Below are positions 40,859 through 49,099 of a stretch of 64,000 nucleotides of DNA, one piece after another. The stretch comes from Thermobispora bispora DSM 43833 (GTDB taxonomy: Bacteria > Actinomycetota > Actinomycetes > Streptosporangiales > Streptosporangiaceae): positions 434,001 to 498,000 of the forward strand of contig NC_014165.1 in the NCBI RefSeq assembly GCF_000092645.1. The letters run 5' to 3'. Position numbers and translations under genes: made by a program. Within the stretch, counting starts at the first letter, position 1. Each line of letters opens with the position of its first letter. Below the pieces are notes generated by a model, which was given only the letters and a program-made list of their open reading frames with translations, was not told the DNA's origin and did no database searches.

Positions 40859-41287
40859 ATGGTGAGCAGCGGTTATCGGGCGATCCCGCGCGCGGCCGGC
40901 CTCGTGGTCGAGGCATGGGGGGACAGCCGGGAGGAGTGCCTCGCCGAGGCGGTGCGGGCGGTGGTGGACAGCTTCGCCGAGATCGGCGATGCCGTACCGG
41001 ACGGCAGCGTCGAGTTCGCCCTGGCCGTGCGGGACGACGACGCGCTGCTCCTCACCGTGCTCGACGAGGTCATCGACCAGATCCAGGTGGAGGAGCGCGT
41101 GCCGGTCGACGTGTCGATCGACGAGGGGACGGGCATCGCCATGGGGGAGTTCGAGATCCGGCTCGCCACCGTCCCGCTGGAGGCGGTGCGCGAGGTGGGC
41201 GCGCTCCCCGAGGCGGTCCAGCCCGCCGGGTCGTGGTTCCGCCGGGAGTCGGGGGTGTGGCGGGCGCACGCCCTGATCGAGGTTTAG
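40859..41287 (+). CDS. Archease-like protein with a degenerate active-site motif
   Basis: 142 residues. The fold is recognisable from AWGDSREECLAEAVRAVVDS and the C-terminal EAVREVGALPEAVQPAGSWF region. Archease normally begins with an H-T-A-D motif whose Asp binds metal and supports RtcB RNA-ligase guanylylation. Here the corresponding segment is IPRAAGL, so His and Asp are both missing. No rtcB gene is present in the window. Either a divergent actinobacterial subfamily or a protein that has lost the metal-dependent role. Confidence 0.75.
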   Translation: MVSSGYRAIPRAAGLVVEAWGDSREECLAEAVRAVVDSFAEIGDAVPDGSVEFALAVRDDDALLLTVLDEVIDQIQVEERVPVDVSIDEGTGIAMGEFEIRLATVPLEAVREVGALPEAVQPAGSWFRRESGVWRAHALIEV

Positions 41288-41456
41288 TGTTGGATTTCCG
41301 TAAATCGGCCTTTGGGTATGCCCGGCGGGTGGGCTGCCGCGGTCTTTCGTCGCGGTGCCGGGAGATTTCCGGCTGAATCACCGCAATTCTCTTGACGCGC
41401 GGCCGCGTCGCGGGGAGCATCGCGCGGAACGCAGCCGAGCGCACGAGGAGCCCGCC

Positions 41457-41948
41457 ATGGCGGTCACGCTGTTTCACCGGGGCCCGTCCCTTGCGGCCCT
41501 GCACGACGAGTACGCCGCCCGCGGGCGGATCGACCACGAGGCTCCCGTGCGCTCCTCGTCCGGCACCGTGGTGGCGGCACCGGCGGAGCGGGTCTGGGCG
41601 ATCATGGCCGATGTCGCCTCCTGGCCGTCGTGGGCGTCGAACCTGCAGGTTCTCGAGCTCGGCGAGGTACGGCCGGGGGAGACGTTCCGGTGGCGGCTCG
41701 GCCCGGTCACCATCCGCTCCCGGTTCGCCCGGGTCGATCCCGGGCGGGAGCTCACCTGGACCGGGACCTTCTTCTGGTACCGGGCGGTGGACCGGCACGT
41801 GCTCGAGCCGCCCGGCGACGGCACGACCCGGGTAACGATCGAGGAGTCGCTCGCCATGCCCCTGCTGCCCCTCCTGTACGGCGAGGCCCGGCTCCGCGCC
41901 AACCACGAACGGTGGCTCGCCGAGCTGAAGGCCGTGGCGGAGGCCTGA
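41457..41948 (+). CDS. SRPBCC (polyketide cyclase/START-like) family protein
   Basis: 163 residues, ATG 41457 with GAGGAG upstream. A hydrophobic-ligand-binding helix-grip fold is indicated by SSGTVVAAPAERVWAIMADV and SWPSWASNLQVLELGEV. Further on come LTWTGTFFWYRAVDRHVLEP and the long C-terminal helix. Such proteins bind or transform lipophilic ligands; nothing here tells which. Monocistronic. Confidence 0.82.
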   Translation: MAVTLFHRGPSLAALHDEYAARGRIDHEAPVRSSSGTVVAAPAERVWAIMADVASWPSWASNLQVLELGEVRPGETFRWRLGPVTIRSRFARVDPGRELTWTGTFFWYRAVDRHVLEPPGDGTTRVTIEESLAMPLLPLLYGEARLRANHERWLAELKAVAEA

Positions 41949-42029
41949 GCCGGCCGGGCCGTACCGGCGCATGAAGCGCGGCCGGGCGGGAAGCGGGTAC
42001 GCCGTAGCGGTGGGCGCGACCCCGCGGGG

Positions 42030-42060
42030 TTGACCCTGACACAGTGTGAGGCCCTAGACC
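42030..42060 (+). promoter_or_regulatory. MerR-type promoter with 19-bp spacer
   Basis: TTGACC (42030-42035), a 19-bp spacer and TAGACC (42055-42060). The spacer contains CTGACAC-A-GTGTGAG (42036-42050), a near-perfect dyad, the classical target of MerR activators. The following ATG (42071) lies almost at the expected start point. Confidence 0.65.
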
Positions 42061-42070
42061 GGACGGCGTC

Positions 42071-42247
42071 ATGTTCAACATCGGAGAATTCGCCCGCCTT
42101 GGCCGGGTGTCCGTGCGGATGCTGCGGCACTACGACGCGCTCGGCCTGCTCCGGCCCGCCCGGGTCGACCCCGTCACCGGGTACCGCTACTACGAGGCCC
42201 GGCAGCTCTCCCGGCTCAACCGGCTGCTCGCCCTCAAGGACCTCGGC
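42071..42247 (+). pseudogene. Truncated MerR-family regulator (DNA-binding half only)
   Basis: Residues 1-59 form a complete MerR winged helix: MFNIGEFARLGRVSVRMLRH, YDALGLLRP, GYRYYEARQLSRLNRLLALK. Immediately after DLGL homology ends and the frame continues with GRRGTADERGRPG-type low-complexity sequence to 42469, lacking the dimerisation coiled coil and effector domain. The promoter is intact. Most likely a deletion remnant. Confidence 0.72.
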
Positions 42248-42250
42248 CTC

Positions 42251-42916
42251 GCTGGACGGCGCGGCACCGCTGACGAGCGCGGCCGGCCCGGCACAACCGC
42301 CCATCCCGATGCCGGTGACCACCCGATAAGGGGGACGCTGACCTCCGGCGTGCCGGGTGTTTCCGGCTGTCGCTCAGGGTGGATTTCGCGGACCAGGCCT
42401 CGCCATGCGGTCGCGAACGGCATCCCCTCTGGGCGGCGATGTGCGGGCCGATCACGGTGTCCGCGCTGACCAGAAAAGAATGAATTTCACAGGTCGAGGC
42501 TGTGAGCACGGTGATGCGGCACGACCGATCGATATCTGCCCGGGCGATCCCGGACCTTCCACCGAACGTGTGCTCGTCTACGCGCGATCGGTAAAGGGCA
42601 GAACTGATTTCGGAGACCGTACTCCGGTTCAGCCTGATCGGCATCGAGTGAATGCCTAGACGACGGCTCGGCCGCGCGGGCCACGGATCGTGCATCCGAT
42701 CGGCCGGCGCGGCCACGCCGGAGAGTCATGCCGTGGCCTGATCAGCGCCATCCCATGCGGATCTTCAGCGTTCACTCCGCTGTGCATCCGGCATAAGCGG
42801 AGCGGGCCAACTGTGCGCATCGCACCGTGACGGGGGACTTGTCCGGTTTCTACCCTCTGTGGCCATCAGCACGTCCGGCCTGGTCACAGGCACTCCGGCC
42901 CCCCACGGAGGATTCC
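42251..42916. other. Degenerate, gene-free region
   Basis: About 660 bp with lower GC and no credible gene, although open frames exist on both strands (for example 42234-42716 minus). Possibly decayed sequence of the lost regulator's operon. The permease promoter should lie in the last 150 bp. Confidence 0.45.
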
Positions 42917-44263
42917 ATGGCATCAGCTCTCGGCAACGACGACTACGCGATATCCCGTGTGCCGCTGCAGGCCCGCTACTCGTGGTGGTCCGTGGCCGTC
43001 CAGCGGTTCGGCCAGCTCTCCGCGCTCAGCCAGTTCCTGCTCGGCGCCACCCTCGGCTTCGGCATGACCTTCTGGGAGTCCTTCTGGGCGATCACCTTCG
43101 GCGCGGTCATCCTCGAAGTCGTGGCGATCGCGCTGGGCGTGATCGGCATGCGGGAGGGCATGTCGACCTCCATGCTCGCCCGGTGGTGCGGGTTCGGCCA
43201 GGCCGGCTCCGCGCTGATCGGGCTGGCGATCGGGATCAGCCTCGTCGGCTGGTTCGGCATCCAGTCCGGGGTGTCGGCGGAGGGCCTGTACCAGCTGCTC
43301 CCCGTGATGCCCGTGTGGGCGTGGTCGCTGGTGTTCGGCCTCGCGGTCACCGCCATCGTGGTGAAGGGCTTCCACTCGATGGCGTGGACCGCCTACCTGA
43401 CCGTTCCCGCGTTCATGCTGCTGGTCGCCTGGTCGATCGGCAGCGAGCTGGCGAACCACTCGCTGGCGGATCTCGTCGCGTCCGCGCCCGCCGGGCCGCG
43501 GCTGTCCCTGCTCGAGGGCACCACCCTGGTCGCGGGCGGGTTCATCGTGGGCGCGGTGATCACCCCGGACATGACCCGGTACAACCGGTCGGTGGGTGAC
43601 GTCATCAAGCAGACCCTGGTGGGGATCACGCTCGGGGAGTACGTGATCGGCCTGGCCGGTGTGCTGCTCGCCCACGCGGTGAAGTCGGCGAACATCGTCA
43701 CCATCGTCACCTCGACGGTCGGCTTGATCGGTGTCCTCGTCATCGTCACCGGCACGCTGAAGATCAACGACTGGAACCTGTACTCCTCCGGCCTCGGCGT
43801 GGTGAACTTCATCGGCACCGTCTTCGGCCGGCAGGCGAACCGCGCGGTGGTCACCCTATGCGTCGGGGTGGTGGGCAGCGTGCTGGCCGCCGCGGGGATC
43901 CTGGAGCGGTTCACCGACTTCCTCACCCTGCTCGGGGTCACCTTCCCGCCGATCGCCGGGATCATGATCGCCGAGTACTTCGTGGTGCGGACCTGGCGCC
44001 GGCAGCTCACCGCCACGAACAAGGCCGGCACCATGCCGGCCGAGGCCCCGCGCTGGGTCCCGGCGACCCTGGTGATCTGGCTGATCGCCAGCGCGATCGG
44101 CAAGTTCGTGACCTGGGGTCTGCCCAGCATCAACTCCCTGGTGGCCGCCTTCGCGCTCTACGTGATCGCCGGCTGGCTCGGCCTGATCCGCGGGTACGGC
44201 ACCGCGCACACCGAGTCCGTGGAATCCGGCGCGGCCCAGACCTCGGCGCCGTCGGCCTCCTGA
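42917..44263 (+). CDS. NCS1-family permease (purine/cytosine/allantoin/hydantoin type)
   Basis: 448 residues; ATG 42917 five bases after GGAGG. About 12 helices. NCS1 features are the first helix region YSWWSVAVQRFGQLSALSQF, VGAVITPDMTRYNRS in helix 6 and LTLLGVTFPPIAGIMIAEYF in helix 9-10. A secondary transporter for an N-heterocycle or cyclic ureide. It heads a cluster with a hydantoinase-like protein, three DUF917 proteins and PucR. Confidence 0.9.
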   Translation: MASALGNDDYAISRVPLQARYSWWSVAVQRFGQLSALSQFLLGATLGFGMTFWESFWAITFGAVILEVVAIALGVIGMREGMSTSMLARWCGFGQAGSALIGLAIGISLVGWFGIQSGVSAEGLYQLLPVMPVWAWSLVFGLAVTAIVVKGFHSMAWTAYLTVPAFMLLVAWSIGSELANHSLADLVASAPAGPRLSLLEGTTLVAGGFIVGAVITPDMTRYNRSVGDVIKQTLVGITLGEYVIGLAGVLLAHAVKSANIVTIVTSTVGLIGVLVIVTGTLKINDWNLYSSGLGVVNFIGTVFGRQANRAVVTLCVGVVGSVLAAAGILERFTDFLTLLGVTFPPIAGIMIAEYFVVRTWRRQLTATNKAGTMPAEAPRWVPATLVIWLIASAIGKFVTWGLPSINSLVAAFALYVIAGWLGLIRGYGTAHTESVESGAAQTSAPSAS

Positions 44264-44289
44264 ACCGTCGGCCTCCTGAAAGGACTGAC

Positions 44290-45849
44290 ATGCGCATCGG
44301 AATCGACGTCGGCGGAACCAACACCGACGCCGTGCTCATGGACGGGCAGCGGGTCCTGGCCGCGGTGAAGACCGCGACCACCCGCGACGTGACCAGCGGG
44401 ATCAACACCGCCCTCGCCGAGCTGAAGCGGCAACGGGCCTTCGACCCGGTGGCGATCCAGGCGGTGATGATCGGGACCACCCACTTCATCAACGCGCTGG
44501 TCGAGGCCGAGCGGCTCGCCCCGACCGCGGCGATCCGGCTCGGCCTGCCGGCCACGGCCTCGCTGCCCCCCATGGTGGACTGGCCGGAGCGCCTGGTGCG
44601 CGCCATCTCCGGCCGGTACTACCTCTGCCATGGCGGCCACGAGTTCGACGGCCGGCACATCTCCGAGCTCCGCGAGGACGAGATCCGCCGGGTGGCGGAG
44701 GACCTGCGGCGGCACGGCATCCGCAGTTTGGCGATCTCCAGCGTGTTCTCCCCGGTGAACGCCGAGTTCGAGCAGCGGGCGGCGGAGATCCTCAGCGAGG
44801 AGCTCCCGGACGTCGCGATCTCGCTGTCGTCCGAGATCGGCCGCATGGGCCTGCTGGAGCGGGAGAACGCGACCATCATCAACGCCTCGCTCCGCGAGCT
44901 CGCCTCGCAGATCGTCGACGGGCTGGCCGGCTCCCTGGAGAAGGCGGGCATCACCGCGCCGCTCTACCTCAGCCAGAACGACGGCACGCTCATGGACGTC
45001 GAGTTCGCCCGCCGCTACCCGGTCGCCACCTTCGCCTCCGGCCCGACCAACTCGATGCGCGGGGCCGCGTTCCTCTCCGGGGTGGAGACCTGCGCGGTGG
45101 TGGACGTGGGCGGCACCACCAGCGACATCGGGGTGCTCCGGCACGGCTTCCCCCGGGAGGCCACCACCGAGGTGAGCGTGGCCGGGATCCGCACCAACTT
45201 CCGGATGCCCGACGTGCTGAGCCTTGGCATCGGCGGTGGCAGCCGGGTCCGCTCCGGCGACGACGGGGTGACCGTGGGCCCGGACTCGGTCGGGTACCGC
45301 CTCACCGAGGAGGCGCTGGTCTTCGGCGGGTCCACGCTCACCGCCACCGACGTGGCCGTGGCGGCCGGCCGGGCCGAGATCGGCGACCCGTCCCTGGTCC
45401 GCGGGCTCGACAGGTCCCTGGTGGAGGCGGCGCTCCGCCGGATCGCCAAGGACGTCGAGGACGCGATCGAGCGCATCCGCACCTCGCCCGAGCCGCTCCC
45501 GGTGATCGCGGTCGGCGGCGGGTCGATCGTGCTGCCGGACGAGATCGGCGACTCCGGGCCGATCCACCGGCCCGATCACTTCGCCGTGGCCAACGCCATC
45601 GGCGCGGCCATCGCCCAGATCGGCGGCGAGGTCGACCGGATCTACCCGGTGGAGCCGGGGCGGCGGCAGGCCGTGCTCGACGAGGCCAAGCAGGAGGCGG
45701 TGGACCGGGCGATCGCCTCCGGGGCCCGGCCGGGCAGCGTCCGGATCGTCGAGGTCGACGAGGTCCCGCTCGCCTACCTGCCGGGCAACGCGACCCGGAT
45801 CCGCGTCAAGGCGGTCGGCGAGCTGCAGCTGGAGGCGGCCGATGCCTGA
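44290..45849 (+). CDS. Hydantoinase/5-oxoprolinase (HyuA-type) subunit
   Basis: 519 residues from ATG 44290. The actin-like ATP site is seen in MRIGIDVGGTNTDAVLMDG and VVDVGGTTSDIGVLRHG; IGTTHFINALVEA and SEIGRMGLLERENATIINAS are conserved in the HyuA family. These enzymes hydrolyse cyclic amides (5-oxoproline, N-methylhydantoin) with ATP. The expected HyuB partner is absent; the three DUF917 genes that follow may supply the second component. A four-codon-scale overlap with the first DUF917 gene (8 bp) implies coupling. Confidence 0.88.
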   Translation: MRIGIDVGGTNTDAVLMDGQRVLAAVKTATTRDVTSGINTALAELKRQRAFDPVAIQAVMIGTTHFINALVEAERLAPTAAIRLGLPATASLPPMVDWPERLVRAISGRYYLCHGGHEFDGRHISELREDEIRRVAEDLRRHGIRSLAISSVFSPVNAEFEQRAAEILSEELPDVAISLSSEIGRMGLLERENATIINASLRELASQIVDGLAGSLEKAGITAPLYLSQNDGTLMDVEFARRYPVATFASGPTNSMRGAAFLSGVETCAVVDVGGTTSDIGVLRHGFPREATTEVSVAGIRTNFRMPDVLSLGIGGGSRVRSGDDGVTVGPDSVGYRLTEEALVFGGSTLTATDVAVAAGRAEIGDPSLVRGLDRSLVEAALRRIAKDVEDAIERIRTSPEPLPVIAVGGGSIVLPDEIGDSGPIHRPDHFAVANAIGAAIAQIGGEVDRIYPVEPGRRQAVLDEAKQEAVDRAIASGARPGSVRIVEVDEVPLAYLPGNATRIRVKAVGELQLEAADA

Positions 45850-46930
45850 GCGGCTCATCACCGAGGCGGACCTCGACGACATCGCGGTCGGCGCGGCGAT
45901 CCTCGGCACCGGCGGCGGGGGAGACCCGCACATCGGCCGGCTCCTCGCCCACGCCGCGGTCCGCGCGCACGGCCCGGTCCGGCTGGTCGGCCTCGACACC
46001 GTGCCCGATGACGCGGTCACCATGGTGGTCGCGATGATGGGCGCCCCCACGGTGATGCTGGAGAAGGTGCCCTCGGCCGAGCAGGCGTCCCGGGCCGTGG
46101 AGGCGCTCGCCGCCTACCTCGGCCGCACCCCCACCCACCTGGCGTGCGCGGAGGCCGGCGGGGTGAACGCGCTCGTCCCGGTGGTCGCCGCGGCCCAGCT
46201 CGGGCTGCCGCTGATCGACGCCGACGGCATGGGCCGCGCCTTCCCCGAGCTGCAGATGGTGATGCCCACCCTGTACGGCATCGGCGCCACCCCGATGTCG
46301 ATCGCCGACGAGAAGGGCAACAGCGGGGTCTTCGCCACCATCGACAACCACTGGGCGGAGCGGCTCGCCCGCTCGGCCACGATCGACATGGGCTGCTCCG
46401 CGATGATCAGCCTGTTCCCGATGAACGGCGAGCAGGCGCGCAAGGCCCTGGTCCCCGGCACCCTCTCCCTCTGCGCCGAGCTGGGCCGGCTGGTCCGCGA
46501 GGAGCGGGCCGCGCACCGGGACCCGGTCGCGGCCGTCACCGAGCGGCTCGGCGGGGTGGAGCTGTTCCACGGCAAGGTGGTGGACGTCAGCCGCCGGACC
46601 GAGGGCGGGTTCGCCCGCGGCGAGGCCGTCCTCGACGGGCTGGGCGGCTGCACCGGGGAGCGGATGGAGCTGCGGTTCCAGAACGAGAACCTGGTCGCGG
46701 AGCGCGACGGCACCGTGGTGGCGTCCGTGCCCGACCTGATCTGCGTGCTCGACGCCGAGGCCGGCACCGCGATCACCACCGAAACCCTCCGGTACGGCCA
46801 GCGGGTGCGGGTGATCGCCGCGCCGTGCGACCCGCGCTGGCACACCCCGGAGGGGATCGAGCTGGTCGGCCCACGGTACTTCGGTTACGACCACGACCCG
46901 GTCCGGGTCGGAATGGGAGTGGGGGCATGA
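45842..46930 (+). CDS. DUF917 family protein 1 of 3
   Basis: 362 residues. Family features: GAAILGTGGGGDPHIGRL at the N-terminus, AEAGGVNALVPV, LPLIDADGMGRAFPELQM, GKVVDVSRRTEGGFARG and FQNENLVAERDG. Homologues are regularly found beside HyuA-like proteins; the biochemical role is not established. Ends in a 4-bp overlap with copy 2. Confidence 0.88.
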   Translation: MPERLITEADLDDIAVGAAILGTGGGGDPHIGRLLAHAAVRAHGPVRLVGLDTVPDDAVTMVVAMMGAPTVMLEKVPSAEQASRAVEALAAYLGRTPTHLACAEAGGVNALVPVVAAAQLGLPLIDADGMGRAFPELQMVMPTLYGIGATPMSIADEKGNSGVFATIDNHWAERLARSATIDMGCSAMISLFPMNGEQARKALVPGTLSLCAELGRLVREERAAHRDPVAAVTERLGGVELFHGKVVDVSRRTEGGFARGEAVLDGLGGCTGERMELRFQNENLVAERDGTVVASVPDLICVLDAEAGTAITTETLRYGQRVRVIAAPCDPRWHTPEGIELVGPRYFGYDHDPVRVGMGVGA

Positions 46931-48030
46931 GCTACACGCTCGAGCGGGAGGACCTCGCCGACCTCGCCCGCGGCGCCGCGCTGCTCGGCACCGGGGGCGG
47001 CGGCGACCCGTACATCGGCCGGCTCCTCGTCGAGCAGGCGCTCCGCGAGGGAGACGGGAAGATCACCGTGCTCGACCCGTCCGATCTGCGGGACGACGAC
47101 CTGGTCATCCCGACCGCGCAGATGGGCGCCCCTACCGTGGTGGTGGAGAAGATCCCCCACGGTGACGAGCCGGTCGCCGCGCTCCGGGCGCTGGAGGAGC
47201 GGCTGGGCCGCCGGGCCGACGCGACCATGCCGATCGAGTGCGGCGGGATCAACTCGATGATTCCGCTGCTCGTCGCGGCGCGGACCGGGCTGCCGGTGGT
47301 GGACGCGGACGGCATGGGCCGCGCCTTCCCCGAGCTGCAGATGGAGACCTTCTCCGTGTACGGCGTGCCGGGGTCGCCGCTCGCGATCGGCGGGGAGAAC
47401 GGCGAGACCGTGATCATCGACACGGGGGCGGACAACAAGCGCATGGAGTGGCTCGCCCGCGGGGTCACCATCCGGCTCGGCGGGGTCGCGCACATCGCCG
47501 AGTACGCGATGAGCGGTGCGGAGGTCCGGCGGACCGCGGTGCCGAACACCCTCACCCTGGGCCTGCGGATCGGCCGGGCGCTGCGCACCGCCCGCGAGCG
47601 GCACGGCGACTTCATCGAGGCGCTCGCCGGCGCCCTCGAGGGCAGCGGCTACGACAACATCCGGGTGCTGTTCCGCGGCAAGGTGGTGGACGTCGAGCGG
47701 AGGACCGTGGGCGGGTTCGCCCGCGGGCACGCCACGTTCGCCGCGTTCGACGGGCCGGAGCGGCTCGAGCTGACCTTCCAGAACGAGAACCTGGTCGCCC
47801 GGGTGGACGGCGAGGTCCGCTGCGTGGTCCCCGACCTGATCTGCGTCCTGGAGGCCGAGACCGGGGAGCCGATCACCACCGAAGGGCTGCGCTACGGCCA
47901 GCGGGCCGTGGTCGTGGGGATCAGCACCCCCGAGCTGATGCGCACCCCGGAGGCGCTCGCCGTGTTCGGGCCGCGCGCATTCGGTCTCGACGTGGAGTTC
48001 GAGCCGGTGGAGCGGCTTGTGTCACCCTGA
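46927..48030 (+). CDS. DUF917 family protein 2 of 3
   Basis: 367 residues, colinear with copy 1: GAALLGTGGGGDPYIGRLL, IECGGINSMIPL, LPVVDADGMGRAFPELQM, GKVVDVERRTVGGFARG, FQNENLVARVDG, PDLICVLEAETG. The long identical blocks around DADGMGRAFPELQM mark the probable active or binding site. Likely a heteromer with copy 1. Confidence 0.88.
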   Translation: MSYTLEREDLADLARGAALLGTGGGGDPYIGRLLVEQALREGDGKITVLDPSDLRDDDLVIPTAQMGAPTVVVEKIPHGDEPVAALRALEERLGRRADATMPIECGGINSMIPLLVAARTGLPVVDADGMGRAFPELQMETFSVYGVPGSPLAIGGENGETVIIDTGADNKRMEWLARGVTIRLGGVAHIAEYAMSGAEVRRTAVPNTLTLGLRIGRALRTARERHGDFIEALAGALEGSGYDNIRVLFRGKVVDVERRTVGGFARGHATFAAFDGPERLELTFQNENLVARVDGEVRCVVPDLICVLEAETGEPITTEGLRYGQRAVVVGISTPELMRTPEALAVFGPRAFGLDVEFEPVERLVSP

Positions 48031-48034
48031 ACGC

Positions 48035-49099
48035 ATGCCGTACCACCTGGGGGAACGGGACGTCGACCACCTGGCGCGGGGCGTCACCCTGCTCGGCTCG
48101 GGCGGCGGCGGGCAGACCGACACGGCGGGCCGCCTGCTCCGGCGGACCCTCGCCGGTGACCGGGTCGCGCTGCTGCGCCGGGACGAGCTGCCCGGCGGCG
48201 ACATCGTCCCGGTCGGGATCGTCGGCGCGGTCTCCGCGTTCACCGAGCGGCTCCCCGCGGGCGGGGAGTGGGGGCCGGTGGTCGCGGCGGTAACCGAGCG
48301 CACCGGGGTCCGCCCGGCCGGGCTGATGTCGATCGAGGCGGGCGGGGTCAACGGCATCCTCGTGTTCGTCGCCGCCCGGGAGCTCGGCCTCCCGGTGATC
48401 GACGCCGACCTGATGGGCCGGGCCCTGCCCCGCCTCGACCAGACGTCCACGGCCGCGGCGGGGGAGCCGCTCACCCCGCTCGCCATCGGCGACGCCACCG
48501 GCCGGCTGCTCATCCTCGACGGCCTGTCACCCACGGCCGCGGAGCGGATCGTCCGCTCCGCGCTGAGCGAGTTCGGCGGGTGGGCGGCGGTGGCGCTGCG
48601 CCCGCTCCCGGCCGGCCGGCTCGACCGGGTGGCGATCCCCGGGTCGTTCGCCCGCGCCCTCCGGCTCGGCGCCTGCCACGCGGCGTGGCACCGGGCCGCG
48701 GACCCGTACGCGATGGCCGCCGCGCTGGGCGCGCGGGTGCTGGTCCTCGGCCGGGTGGTCGAGGTGGTCCGGCACCGCGCCGGGACCGGGTTCGGTCGCG
48801 GTTCGGTGATCATCCGGGCGACCGGCGGGCGCACGCTCGTCCGCCTGGAGATGGAGAACGAGTACCTGCTCGCCCTCGCCGACGGGCGGCCGGTCGCCTC
48901 CACCCCGGACATCCTGTGCGTGCTCGACCGGGCCACCGGGGTGGCGATCTCCTGTGACTCGGTGCGCGGCGGGGCCGAGGTGGTGGTGCTCCACCTGCCC
49001 GGCCCCGCGTTCTGGTGGCGGCCGGAGGCCGTGGGGGCGGTGGCGCCGCGCGCGTTCGGGCTCGACATCGACCCGGTCGGGCCGGAGGACCGGCGATGA
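48035..49099 (+). CDS. DUF917 family protein 3 of 3, diverged
   Basis: 354 residues from ATG 48035, chosen because MPYHL aligns with the MSYTL start of copy 2; an in-frame GTG at 48017 is possible. GVTLLGSGGGGQTDTAGRLL and IEAGGVNGILVFV are kept. DADGMGRAFPEL has become DADLMGRALPRL, and FQNENL is MENEYL, so this copy probably has a different role, for example structural or with an altered substrate. Overlaps the PucR gene by four bases. Confidence 0.84.
   Translation: MPYHLGERDVDHLARGVTLLGSGGGGQTDTAGRLLRRTLAGDRVALLRRDELPGGDIVPVGIVGAVSAFTERLPAGGEWGPVVAAVTERTGVRPAGLMSIEAGGVNGILVFVAARELGLPVIDADLMGRALPRLDQTSTAAAGEPLTPLAIGDATGRLLILDGLSPTAAERIVRSALSEFGGWAAVALRPLPAGRLDRVAIPGSFARALRLGACHAAWHRAADPYAMAAALGARVLVLGRVVEVVRHRAGTGFGRGSVIIRATGGRTLVRLEMENEYLLALADGRPVASTPDILCVLDRATGVAISCDSVRGGAEVVVLHLPGPAFWWRPEAVGAVAPRAFGLDIDPVGPEDRR

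Noticed and set aside
42234-42716. 160-codon minus-strand frame in the degenerate region
   Set aside because: No recognisable domain, opposite a MerR remnant, lower-GC decayed sequence.
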